This document shows positions 7,034 to 13,175 of a stretch of 13,175 nt of DNA, piece by piece. Below the pieces are notes generated by a model. The model worked only from the letters and a program-made list of their open reading frames with translations. It was not told where the DNA came from and made no database searches. A program made the position numbers and the translations under genes. The DNA comes from Treponema sp. (GTDB taxonomy: Bacteria; Spirochaetota; Spirochaetia; Treponematales; Treponemataceae): contig JAILNT010000368.1 of assembly GCA_024691265.1 (NCBI GenBank), forward strand, positions 1 to 13,175. Reading direction: 5' to 3'. Each line of letters starts with the position of its first letter. Within the stretch, counting starts at the first letter, position 1.

Positions 7034-7867
7034 CTAGTTATGCTTCTCATAAAGGAACTGTTCTGGAAGATTAACTTTGAAGTCCTTTGCCAGATGACGG
7101 AATTCATCTGGCTGAATTGTCTGTCTCTTAACAGGAGACATAGAAAGAACTTTTACAAGAATCTCAGCTGATTTTTCTACAGTATGGAATAAACCAAATG
7201 TAAGGTCAAAATCTTCACCTGCACAGAACATTCCATGATGTGCCCAAATTGCAACATCATATTTCTTCATCAATTTACTTGTTTCAACTGCAATTTCTCT
7301 TCCACCAGGAACCATCCAAGGAACAACACCAATTCCATCAGGGAATACAACTGGACATTCTGTTGCACATTCCCACAATTCACGTGTAAATGCTTCATCA
7401 GTTAAAGGAAGAACAAATGTTAATGCAATAACATTTGTAGCATGTGCATGATAAATAACACGATACTTAGGATTGATAAGCTTCTTAACTTCAAGATTCA
7501 TAAGATGAGAAGGAAGTTCACTTGTTGGTCTACCACCATTTACAAGTCCCCAGCGAATACGATAATTTTCACCTTTTGAATCCAATTCTATGATACAAAT
7601 GTTTGCCTCTGGCTCGAGGATAACATTACGCATATATTTACCACTTCCACTTACAAGGAAGTATTCATTTGCAAGATTTGGAACTGCTGTACCAATTGGT
7701 GCCCATGGCTTATCTTCTGTAAAGAATGATTTTACTTCTTCTACTTCTTCATCCTTAATGCGGTAAGAAAGGTTTCCACCGTTTCTTTCGTGCCAGCCCT
7801 GTTCCCAACCATCATTACACATGCGGATAAAACCCTGCATGAATTTGGCGTCTGTAATCTTATCCAT
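7034..7867 (-). CDS. rhaD: Rhamnulose-1-phosphate aldolase
   Basis: This class II, zinc-dependent aldolase splits L-rhamnulose-1-phosphate into dihydroxyacetone phosphate and L-lactaldehyde. It has 277 residues against 274 in E. coli. It is similar along its whole length: the start QGFIRMCNDGWEQGWHERNGGNL, TSELPSH with the catalytic Glu117, the zinc ligands in YHAHATN (His140, His142) and AHHGMF (His211), and VVFPDGIGVVPWMVPG. The ribosome site AGAGG lies 6 bases before the ATG. It is the second gene of the leftward rhaB-rhaD unit, 53 bases after rhaB, and ends at the terminator at 6938-6974. The call is very safe because all metal and catalytic residues are in place. Confidence 0.97.
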   Translation of the reverse strand: MDKITDAKFMQGFIRMCNDGWEQGWHERNGGNLSYRIKDEEVEEVKSFFTEDKPWAPIGTAVPNLANEYFLVSGSGKYMRNVILEPEANICIIELDSKGENYRIRWGLVNGGRPTSELPSHLMNLEVKKLINPKYRVIYHAHATNVIALTFVLPLTDEAFTRELWECATECPVVFPDGIGVVPWMVPGGREIAVETSKLMKKYDVAIWAHHGMFCAGEDFDLTFGLFHTVEKSAEILVKVLSMSPVKRQTIQPDEFRHLAKDFKVNLPEQFLYEKHN

Positions 7868-7920
7868 ATTAAGCCTCTTTATTTGTTTTTTTCACTTTTA
7901 CTTGCATTTTGCAGAATTAA

Positions 7921-9450
7921 CTATTTTGTAGCAAGTGACAAAAACATTTTTTTGTATTCATCATAGCCCTGAACCTTAAAAGGAGAAACAGGGGTATACT
8001 CAATATTTATCTGGGAAGCAAGTTCTGTGTGACTCTTACTTTCCAAAACCATAGCAGCACTCATTGCAGCACCAAAAGCCGTAGCTTCTTTCATACTTGT
8101 AAGATAAACTTCATTACCATCAAGTACAGATGCAACAAGAGAATTATAAAGGGCATTTTTTCTGAAGCCACCCTCTGTAAATATTTTTGTACCAGCCTTA
8201 AGTCCTGCTCTTCTTAAAGCTGTTTCTGTTTGGATTGTCATTGAAAGGTCAAGGACAGCAAAGAAATATTTTTTAGCTCTTTCACCTTTCAAAATATCAG
8301 GAATAGCTTTACCTTCTGATATTTCTTCAAAAGAATAAAATTTTCCTCTTTCCATAATTCCAGCTTTTGATGTTGGGAATTGCCCACTACCAGTTACAAT
8401 TTCTGGTAAAAGGAAAGTATCCTTTTCAGAAAGAATCTCATTAACAGCATCTTGTGTGCTTGAAGGGAAGTCTTCTGTATTATTAATCTTTTTATAGAGT
8501 TTTACGTAATTATCAACTTCCATGCCACCAAGGAAAATAGAAGTTTTAACCGGTTTTCTGAACGCACTGCGATTAAAAAATACAATTTTTCCTAAGTCAT
8601 CTTCATTAAAGCTAAGTTCATTTTGAGGGTGCATACAAACACACCATGTGCCTGTAGAATTCAAAATGAAATCACCTGTATCATTTTTTGCGAGATAAGG
8701 TATAAGACTTGAATTAGAATCATGAATACCCATTGTTACAACAACGTCTGTACTAAGTCCTAATTTTTCTGCTATTTCAGATTTTAGATTTCCAAGCTTT
8801 TCACAAGTATTTTTATAATTTGTAGGAAGAAGATTTCTTATTCCAAGCTTATCAGCTACACTTGAAAAACTGTCATCATAAGGATTCAACAAATATGTAT
8901 GACAACCCATAAATGTTGGTTCTACACCTTTTATTCCTGTAAATCTAAATCCAAAATACTGTGGAAGATTTAAAATTGTTTCTGTTTTAGCAAAATCTGC
9001 TGCAAAATGTTTTTTTAGAAAGTATATTCCCTTTGCAAGATTAATCATTGCAGAAAGAGGTGGAGTAGCTGTTGTTTTCTGTAATTCAGTTTTATTTCCA
9101 CATAAATCATAAAATTCTTTTTGGAAGGCTTCTCCAGGCTCATGTGTATAGAAAATACAAGGAGCACAAACATTGCCATTTTTATCAACACAAACAGAAG
9201 TTGCTCCATGAGTTGTAACACTAATAGCTTTTATAGGATACTTTTTAGCAAAAGAAGCTATCTGCTCAACGAACCAGTCTTCCATTCCTGCTAAATCGTG
9301 AACATCTAATTGCTCGCCTGTTAAAGGTGATTTTATAGATAAAGGACTAAAATTTTTATATGCAGCATCAAGCTGTTCCAGCTTATCATCATAAATGGCT
9401 ACTTTTTTATTGGTCATTCCAATATCTATGACCGCAATTACATATTTCAT
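7921..9450 (-). CDS. rhaB: Rhamnulokinase (FGGY-family sugar kinase)
   Basis: The enzyme phosphorylates L-rhamnulose at C1 with ATP. It is an FGGY kinase of 509 residues, slightly longer than E. coli RhaB (489). Visible motifs: the phosphate-1 loop VIDIGMTNKK (7-16), the catalytic base Asp244 in GIHDSNSS, the phosphate-2 loop STGTWC (265-270) and the adenosine-site glycines in FTEGGFRKN near residue 430. It is divergent from E. coli RhaB, so the sugar is assigned mainly from the tight context with rhaD, rhaA and rhaM; another deoxy-ketose is a remote alternative. I chose ATG 9450, which gives the usual MKYVIAVIDIG start. A TTG at 9474 would add eight residues. No real Shine-Dalgarno precedes ATG 9450 (only GGTATGATATAAAC). 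It is the first gene of the rhaBD unit, 71 bases from the divergent regulator. Confidence 0.88.
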   Translation of the reverse strand: MKYVIAVIDIGMTNKKVAIYDDKLEQLDAAYKNFSPLSIKSPLTGEQLDVHDLAGMEDWFVEQIASFAKKYPIKAISVTTHGATSVCVDKNGNVCAPCIFYTHEPGEAFQKEFYDLCGNKTELQKTTATPPLSAMINLAKGIYFLKKHFAADFAKTETILNLPQYFGFRFTGIKGVEPTFMGCHTYLLNPYDDSFSSVADKLGIRNLLPTNYKNTCEKLGNLKSEIAEKLGLSTDVVVTMGIHDSNSSLIPYLAKNDTGDFILNSTGTWCVCMHPQNELSFNEDDLGKIVFFNRSAFRKPVKTSIFLGGMEVDNYVKLYKKINNTEDFPSSTQDAVNEILSEKDTFLLPEIVTGSGQFPTSKAGIMERGKFYSFEEISEGKAIPDILKGERAKKYFFAVLDLSMTIQTETALRRAGLKAGTKIFTEGGFRKNALYNSLVASVLDGNEVYLTSMKEATAFGAAMSAAMVLESKSHTELASQINIEYTPVSPFKVQGYDEYKKMFLSLATK

Positions 9451-9481
9451 GTTTATATCATACCAAACTAGCAAGCATATA

Positions 9482-9527
9482 CCTTGACAAAAAATCCAGT
9501 CACTAGCACAATATCGTCATAATGTAT
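9482..9527 (+). promoter_or_regulatory. Regulator promoter and probable AraC-type operator, copy 1
   Basis: TTGACA (9484-9489), a 17-base spacer and CACAAT (9507-9512) form a promoter for the AraC-family gene, with start near 9519-9520. The same bases hold the blocks CCTTGACAAAA, TAGCA (9504), TCGTCAT (9514) and GTAT (9524). These recur with identical spacing upstream of rhaA. TAGC-N7-CGTCAT resembles an AraC-type half-site (TAGC-N7-TCCATA in E. coli araI1). It lies between the divergent rhaB and regulator genes and overlaps the regulator's own -10 box and start codon, so it could activate rhaB and autorepress the regulator. No good rhaB -10 box is at standard distance; TATGAT (9462-9457) is the best candidate. 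Confidence 0.7.
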
Positions 9528-10409
9528 CAGCTACACGTTCAAAAATATTGGGATAATCGTGACCTTCCCTGTCACTTCGAATTCAGGAACCCTCAAGTTC
9601 CGTTTCCTTCTCATTCTCATGACTTTCATGAAATATGTATAGTCTATTCTGGTTCCGGGACACACATAACCCCACAAGGTAACTATGAGATTCAAGCCGG
9701 AGATATCATAAGCGTGAAACCAGGACAGCAGCACGGATACAAAAAAATCAACAACCTTGTACTGATGAATGTCCTTGTTCAGTCTTCTTTTTTTGTAGAA
9801 GATCCATTTGAACTTTCTGCAGTTCCAGGATATGGTGCCTTATTTGAACAAAATGCTCGTTCAATAAATTCTGCACCCATTCATTTTAGGTTGAATCAAC
9901 TTCAATTATTTGAAATAAGAGCTATAATAGAAAGTATACAACAAGAGATAAATAATCAGACACCCGGCTATATTCCACAAAGTGCAGCACTTTTTCTTCA
10001 ACTACTTGTCTTTATGCTTAGAGTCTACGGCAACAAAGATTTTTCAACAACAAATGTAAAAAATAATGCAAGTATACTTATAAAGCATATAGAGAAAAAT
10101 TTTAGGAAAAGTATAACGATGCAGGAACTTGTTGATATAAGTGGACTTTCAGAAAGCAGTATCTTAAGAACATTTAAAAGAGTTACAGGCTATCCTCCAT
10201 TTGTATATCAAAACAGGATAAGAATGTTTGCAGCAATAAACGACCTTATCTCTACAAATAAGGATATAACTCAAATAGCTCTTGATACAGGTTTTAGTGA
10301 TAGTAACTATTTTAGCAGAAGTTTTAAAAAATTTATGAAAATGACTCCTACAGAATACAGGACACAATTTGCAACATCAGAAACAGGAAATTCTGATAAA
10401 AATAAATAA
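9522..10409 (+). CDS. AraC-family regulator, RhaS/RhaR-like, of the rhamnose locus
   Basis: This cytoplasmic transcription factor is presumably an L-rhamnose-responsive activator of the flanking operons. It has 295 residues. The N-terminal cupin-type sensor (about 15-90) has PFPSHSHDFHEICIVYSGSG and QAGDIISVKPGQQHGY, which closely recall the sensor domains of E. coli RhaS and RhaR. The C-terminal AraC/XylS DNA-binding domain (about 186-285) has two helix-turn-helix units: TMQELVDISGLSESSILRTFK, and ITQIALDTGFSDSNYFSRSFKK with the family end TPTEYR. The ATG at 9522 has no Shine-Dalgarno, and the predicted transcription start lies 2-3 bases upstream, so the mRNA may be leaderless. The next in-frame ATG is inside the cupin domain. 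Its position between rhaB and rhaM, with shared operator motifs, supports the role. RhaS or RhaR cannot be chosen because only one regulator is present. Confidence 0.9.
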   Translation: MYQLHVQKYWDNRDLPCHFEFRNPQVPFPSHSHDFHEICIVYSGSGTHITPQGNYEIQAGDIISVKPGQQHGYKKINNLVLMNVLVQSSFFVEDPFELSAVPGYGALFEQNARSINSAPIHFRLNQLQLFEIRAIIESIQQEINNQTPGYIPQSAALFLQLLVFMLRVYGNKDFSTTNVKNNASILIKHIEKNFRKSITMQELVDISGLSESSILRTFKRVTGYPPFVYQNRIRMFAAINDLISTNKDITQIALDTGFSDSNYFSRSFKKFMKMTPTEYRTQFATSETGNSDKNK

Positions 10410-10433
10410 ATTTTTTATGACAGTAAAAAAATA

Positions 10434-10494
10434 AAAAAATGCTGCCTTACAAAGTTTTTGACCTAAAGTTAAAAACAGTAAAGCAGCATTTTTT
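10434..10494. terminator. Bidirectional terminator between the regulator gene and rhaM
   Basis: AAAAAATGCTGCCTTAC (10434-10450) pairs with GTAAAGCAGCATTTTTT (10478-10494) with one mismatch. The inner part GTTTTTGAC / GTTAAAAAC extends the stem. A-run and T-run flanks give a T-tract in both directions, fitting the convergent genes on either side. Confidence 0.92.
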
Positions 10495-10512
10495 ATAAAT
10501 CGAGTTTAAGTA

Positions 10513-10836
10513 TTAGTCCAAGTGGAACATATGCTTGAGTTCTACACTAACAGGAGAATTATCAGGATTTACTTCCATGATGTCAGCCATCATATCCCAC
10601 CATTTTTGTGTAGTAGGAGTTACAGTTTTCTGAGAATCTCCGTCATGACCTTCTTTTACCTTCTGAACTGCAAAAAGAATATTTGTTTCTTCATCAAGGA
10701 AAATGTTGTAATCATATACACCAGCATTCTTTAATTCTTTTTTCAATTCTGGCCAAATACCATCATGACGCTTTTTATATTCAGCTGCCTGACCTGGATT
10801 AAGTTTCATCTTGAAAGCAACAACTTTATCAGCCAT
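10513..10836 (-). CDS. rhaM: L-rhamnose mutarotase
   Basis: RhaM interconverts the alpha and beta anomers of L-rhamnose and so feeds the isomerase. It is 107 residues against 104 in E. coli, a one-domain dimeric alpha/beta-barrel protein in the family. Seen: FKMKLNPGQAAEYKKRH with the conserved His24, then IWPELKKELKNAG, the middle strand YNIFLDEETNILFAV, TQKWWDMMADIM, and the typical end NPDNSPVSVELKHMFHLD. The ribosome site GAGG lies 6 bases before the ATG. It is 41 bases downstream of rhaA on the same strand, so it is the second gene of a rhaA-rhaM unit, which ends at the bidirectional terminator. The call is certain. Confidence 0.97.
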   Translation of the reverse strand: MADKVVAFKMKLNPGQAAEYKKRHDGIWPELKKELKNAGVYDYNIFLDEETNILFAVQKVKEGHDGDSQKTVTPTTQKWWDMMADIMEVNPDNSPVSVELKHMFHLD

Positions 10837-10864
10837 TTTTCGCCTCGATATTATATTAATTTAC

Positions 10865-10886
10865 AAGCGTTTAATAATTAACGCTT
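10865..10886 (-). repeat. Small intercistronic hairpin between rhaA and rhaM
   Basis: AAGCGTT (10865-10871) and AACGCTT (10880-10886) form a 7-bp inverted repeat with an 8-base loop that overlaps the rhaA stop codon. No T-tract follows, so it is not a terminator. It could protect the rhaA 3' end or adjust rhaM expression (inference). Confidence 0.5.
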
Positions 10887-12128
10887 TGAAGTAACTTCTG
10901 CTTCGTACTTAGCAACCTGGTCAATTACTCCAAGATCTGTAGGAACATTGCACTGTGCACAATATTCTTCCCAAACAGCTCCGAATGGAAGTGTCTTTTC
11001 TGCTTCAATAAGAGCAAGACGAGCACCATAATTTCTAGCATCTTCATATTCACGAAGTTTTTTATTTGGCATAAGAAGACCATGAAGCAATGATTTCTGA
11101 GCTGCACGGCTACCTGTTGCCCAAGCACCAATACGGTTAATAGATGCATCAAAGTAATCTGTTCCGATATGAATCTTTTCAAGCTGGTTAGAACGTATGA
11201 TTTCTTCTCCAACGTTTTTAAGTTCATCATTGAAGAGAATTACATGGTCACTATCCCATCTTACACCACGAGAAAGGTGGAAAAGAATTCCTGGAACATA
11301 CATTAATACGGTACCAATCTTATCAGAAACATTTTCTGTTGGGTGGAAATGTCCAAGGTCAAGTGTCAAAAGAATATCATTCTTTATTGCATAGCCGAGA
11401 TAGAACTCATTACTACCAACAACATAAGATTCTGTTCCAATTCCAAATACCTTTGATTCTACAGAATCAAGAAGATAATCTTTAGAAATCTTATTAGAAA
11501 GGATTTCGTCCAAAGAATTCTTCAAAATCTCACGATAAATGTTATGGTCTGCAGGAATATCTTTCATACCATCAGCAATCCAGATATTATGAACACAAGC
11601 AGACCCCTGAGCTTTACCCATAGCTTCGCCAATTTCACGACATCTCTTTGAATGTTCAATCCAGAAATCACGAATTCCCTTATCTTTATTTGTCAATGTA
11701 AGCCCATCAGCCTTTGGATGAGAAAAGAAAGTACTATTAAAATCAAGAGCTATACCATGTTCCTTTCCCCAGTCAATCCAACTCTGGAAATGTTCTGGGC
11801 GAAGTTGATCACGGTCAACTTTCTTAGATGTACTGAAATCAGCATAATTAGCATGAAGATTAAGACGATATTTACCAGGAGTAAGGCTGATTGCCTTCAA
11901 TATATCAGCACGGAGTTCTTCAATATTACGTGAACGTCCAGGATAATTTCCAGTAACTGCAAGTCCGCTTCCAAGAGATGCTCCTGCATTCTCAAATCCT
12001 ACGATATCATCTCCCTGCCAACAGTGTAAAGAAATTGGAATCTGTTTAAGAACAGCAATTGCTTTGTCTGTATCAACACCGATTGCTGCGTATGCTTCTT
12101 TTGCAGCCTGATAATTAGAAGTTGCCAT
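10878..12128 (-). CDS. rhaA: L-rhamnose isomerase
   Basis: The enzyme converts L-rhamnose to L-rhamnulose, the first committed step, using Mn2+ in a TIM barrel. It has 416 residues, similar to E. coli (419). The metal ligands known from the E. coli enzyme are found here shifted by ten positions: Glu224, Asp257 and His260 in LTLDLGHFHP, His284 in LFHLSRG, Asp292 and Asp294 in RWDSDHV, and Asp324 in GTDYFD. AAGGAG lies 5 bases before the ATG. It heads the leftward rhaA-rhaM unit, with a probable operator and promoter about 80-145 bases upstream. The protein is complete, with no frameshift seen. Confidence 0.98.
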   Translation of the reverse strand: MATSNYQAAKEAYAAIGVDTDKAIAVLKQIPISLHCWQGDDIVGFENAGASLGSGLAVTGNYPGRSRNIEELRADILKAISLTPGKYRLNLHANYADFSTSKKVDRDQLRPEHFQSWIDWGKEHGIALDFNSTFFSHPKADGLTLTNKDKGIRDFWIEHSKRCREIGEAMGKAQGSACVHNIWIADGMKDIPADHNIYREILKNSLDEILSNKISKDYLLDSVESKVFGIGTESYVVGSNEFYLGYAIKNDILLTLDLGHFHPTENVSDKIGTVLMYVPGILFHLSRGVRWDSDHVILFNDELKNVGEEIIRSNQLEKIHIGTDYFDASINRIGAWATGSRAAQKSLLHGLLMPNKKLREYEDARNYGARLALIEAEKTLPFGAVWEEYCAQCNVPTDLGVIDQVAKYEAEVTSKR

Positions 12129-12208
12129 ATATTCTCCTTTAATAAAAAGCTAAGTAATATAAAAATTAAAAAACATGTATTCTATGTTAATTCTTAGTAA
12201 ATATGGTA

Positions 12209-12237
12209 AATATAAAAATGACTATTATCCTTGACAA
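12209..12237 (-). promoter_or_regulatory. Candidate rhaA promoter
   Basis: On the minus strand, TTGTCA (12237-12232), a 17-base spacer and TATATT (12214-12209) point toward rhaA. They predict a start near 12202 and a leader of about 74 bases ending in the strong ribosome site. The -35 box lies inside one block of the shared operator, the arrangement expected of an activator that contacts RNA polymerase at -35. Confidence 0.55.
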
Positions 12238-12274
12238 AACAAGCAAGCTATAGCATAAATTCGTCATTTGGTAT
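12229..12274. promoter_or_regulatory. Probable rhamnose regulator operator, copy 2
   Basis: The blocks CCTTGACAAAA (12229), TAGCA (12251), TCGTCAT (12261) and GTAT (12271) are at the same relative positions (0, 22, 32, 42) as in the copy at 9482-9527. By hand alignment 33 of 46 bases agree. It lies directly upstream of the candidate rhaA -10 box. On the plus strand it also reads as TTGACA-17-CATAAA, which would point away from rhaA into the 3' end of the PARG-like gene; no gene needs a promoter there. Confidence 0.7.
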
Positions 12275-12312
12275 AAAAGGAAAAAAAGCAAGTCTAAAAT
12301 CTCTTTATATAA

Positions 12313-13143
12313 CTATTTATTAATAATTTCTTTAAACTGTTCATAATTATTTTCACTAGGACCTGGTCTATAATAGATCGCAAATTCTATGGTTTCAAAG
12401 GCATACTTATATTCTTCTAAAATAGAAGCATAAGCCCTTGCTACAATTTTTGGATTATTTCTAAAAGCCCCGCAACCAAATGCTCCAAGAATAATAACAT
12501 CTACTCCAAAAGAAGCAGCCGCATTTAAAATTTTGCGTCCACGTTTTATGTGAAGCTTTTCAAGTTCGGAAGCTGAAATTATACTATCATCATAGTTATA
12601 AAACAGGTTTGGAGCAGCACAAGTTATTACATCTGTTTTATACCAATCTCTTTCATCTAATAGATTCATTTTTTCATCATCAGATTTAAAAACTGTAACT
12701 GCAGGAGTATAAATTAAGTCATCATTATAACAAAAATCATAGTTAGATGCTTTTGCTTCTAAATGTTTTTTATAAAATCCATTTAACATCTCATCATCTA
12801 TAAGGTTGAAGTATAAAGTTGATATTCTACAAAGGCTTTCTTCTTGTGCAGTAGCCCCATTTCTTACACCTCCGCCAGGATTAATCGCAGAAGCAAAATT
12901 TAGGACACAGACTTTTTTATCCTTATAATTTGCGGCAGCCTGAAATGTTTTATTTGAACTAACAAGAACAGTAGCTTCTTTATCTTTTATTTTTAAATCT
13001 GGATTTAAAATCTGTTCTTCTGTTATTAATACCTGATTTGCCCGTGAAAATTCTATAGAGTTTACGAGATTTATATTTTCTTTACAGAGTTTTTCTGTGT
13101 CTAGAAAAACTTTTTGATTAATTTTGTTTATATAACCAATCAT
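12313..13143 (-). CDS. TIGR02452-family bacterial PARG-like ADP-ribose glycohydrolase (macrodomain)
   Basis: This protein is predicted to remove ADP-ribose or poly(ADP-ribose) from targets by hydrolysis. It has 276 residues, within the usual size of the family. The N-terminal part (1-60) is a helical lead-in. The macrodomain then has VCVLNFASAINPGGGVRNG followed by ATAQEES, which is the PARG signature: GGG at 90-92 and QEE at 100-102, with the catalytic Glu at 101/102. Further on, VIILGAFGCGAFRNNP is the second conserved loop holding the diphosphate. The start ATG at 13143 has AGGA about 9 bases upstream. Its promoter lies beyond the right edge. No terminator is seen between it and rhaA, so readthrough into rhaA is possible. 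No ADP-ribosyltransferase is visible in the window, so the substrate is unknown. Confidence 0.9.
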   Translation of the reverse strand: MIGYINKINQKVFLDTEKLCKENINLVNSIEFSRANQVLITEEQILNPDLKIKDKEATVLVSSNKTFQAAANYKDKKVCVLNFASAINPGGGVRNGATAQEESLCRISTLYFNLIDDEMLNGFYKKHLEAKASNYDFCYNDDLIYTPAVTVFKSDDEKMNLLDERDWYKTDVITCAAPNLFYNYDDSIISASELEKLHIKRGRKILNAAASFGVDVIILGAFGCGAFRNNPKIVARAYASILEEYKYAFETIEFAIYYRPGPSENNYEQFKEIINK

Positions 13144-13175
13144 TCTAAAAATTCCTAAAAAAAATAAAAAAAATT

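Noticed and set aside
9451..9474. N-terminal extension of rhaB from TTG 9474
   Set aside because: The usual FGGY kinase start fits ATG 9450, and the TTG has no properly spaced ribosome site.

Overview
The window is AT-rich chromosomal DNA with short intergenic gaps and mostly good AAGGAG-type ribosome binding sites. The proteins suggest a host-associated or gut/rumen anaerobe. My best guess is Treponema (Spirochaetota), from the FtsK with a very long acidic linker, the stand-alone glycogen-binding domain protein and the overall codon style. This assignment is inference; a low-GC Firmicute is the main alternative.

Left part (1-6974), housekeeping: the 3' part of an FtsK/SpoIIIE DNA translocase gene that enters from the left edge; a convergent small CBM48 (glycogen-binding-like) gene; metK (S-adenosylmethionine synthetase), divergent from it; then a rightward cluster of nth (endonuclease III), an MscS-type channel and an HD-domain phosphohydrolase. 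The nth cluster has a clear extended -10 promoter. A 17-bp hairpin sits almost exactly at the predicted 5' end of its mRNA.

Middle and right part (7034-12274), an L-rhamnose catabolism locus: rhaB-rhaD (kinase, aldolase) and rhaA-rhaM (isomerase, mutarotase) run leftward as two transcription units. A rightward AraC-family regulator with a RhaS/RhaR-like sensor domain sits between them. Together they convert L-rhamnose to L-rhamnulose, then L-rhamnulose-1-phosphate, then dihydroxyacetone phosphate plus L-lactaldehyde, with RhaM speeding anomer exchange. No transporter and no lactaldehyde-processing enzyme is visible in the window.

The most interesting signal is a 46-bp bipartite motif present once in the rhaB/regulator divergent region (9482-9527) and once upstream of rhaA (12229-12274). 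The two copies share four blocks at identical spacing. One block pair, TAGC-N7-CGTCAT, resembles AraC-type half-sites. It is very probably the operator of the local regulator. The regulator gene and rhaB both appear to lack a Shine-Dalgarno sequence, and the regulator's predicted transcription start lies at its start codon, so leaderless translation is plausible.

Far right (12313-13143): a leftward gene for a TIGR02452-type (bacterial PARG-like) ADP-ribose glycohydrolase with the GGG-X7-QEE signature. Convergent gene pairs share bidirectional terminators (2401-2435 and 10434-10494). The rhaBD unit ends at a leftward terminator whose T-tract runs through the stop codon of the HD gene. No tRNA, rRNA, insertion sequence or CRISPR array was seen.
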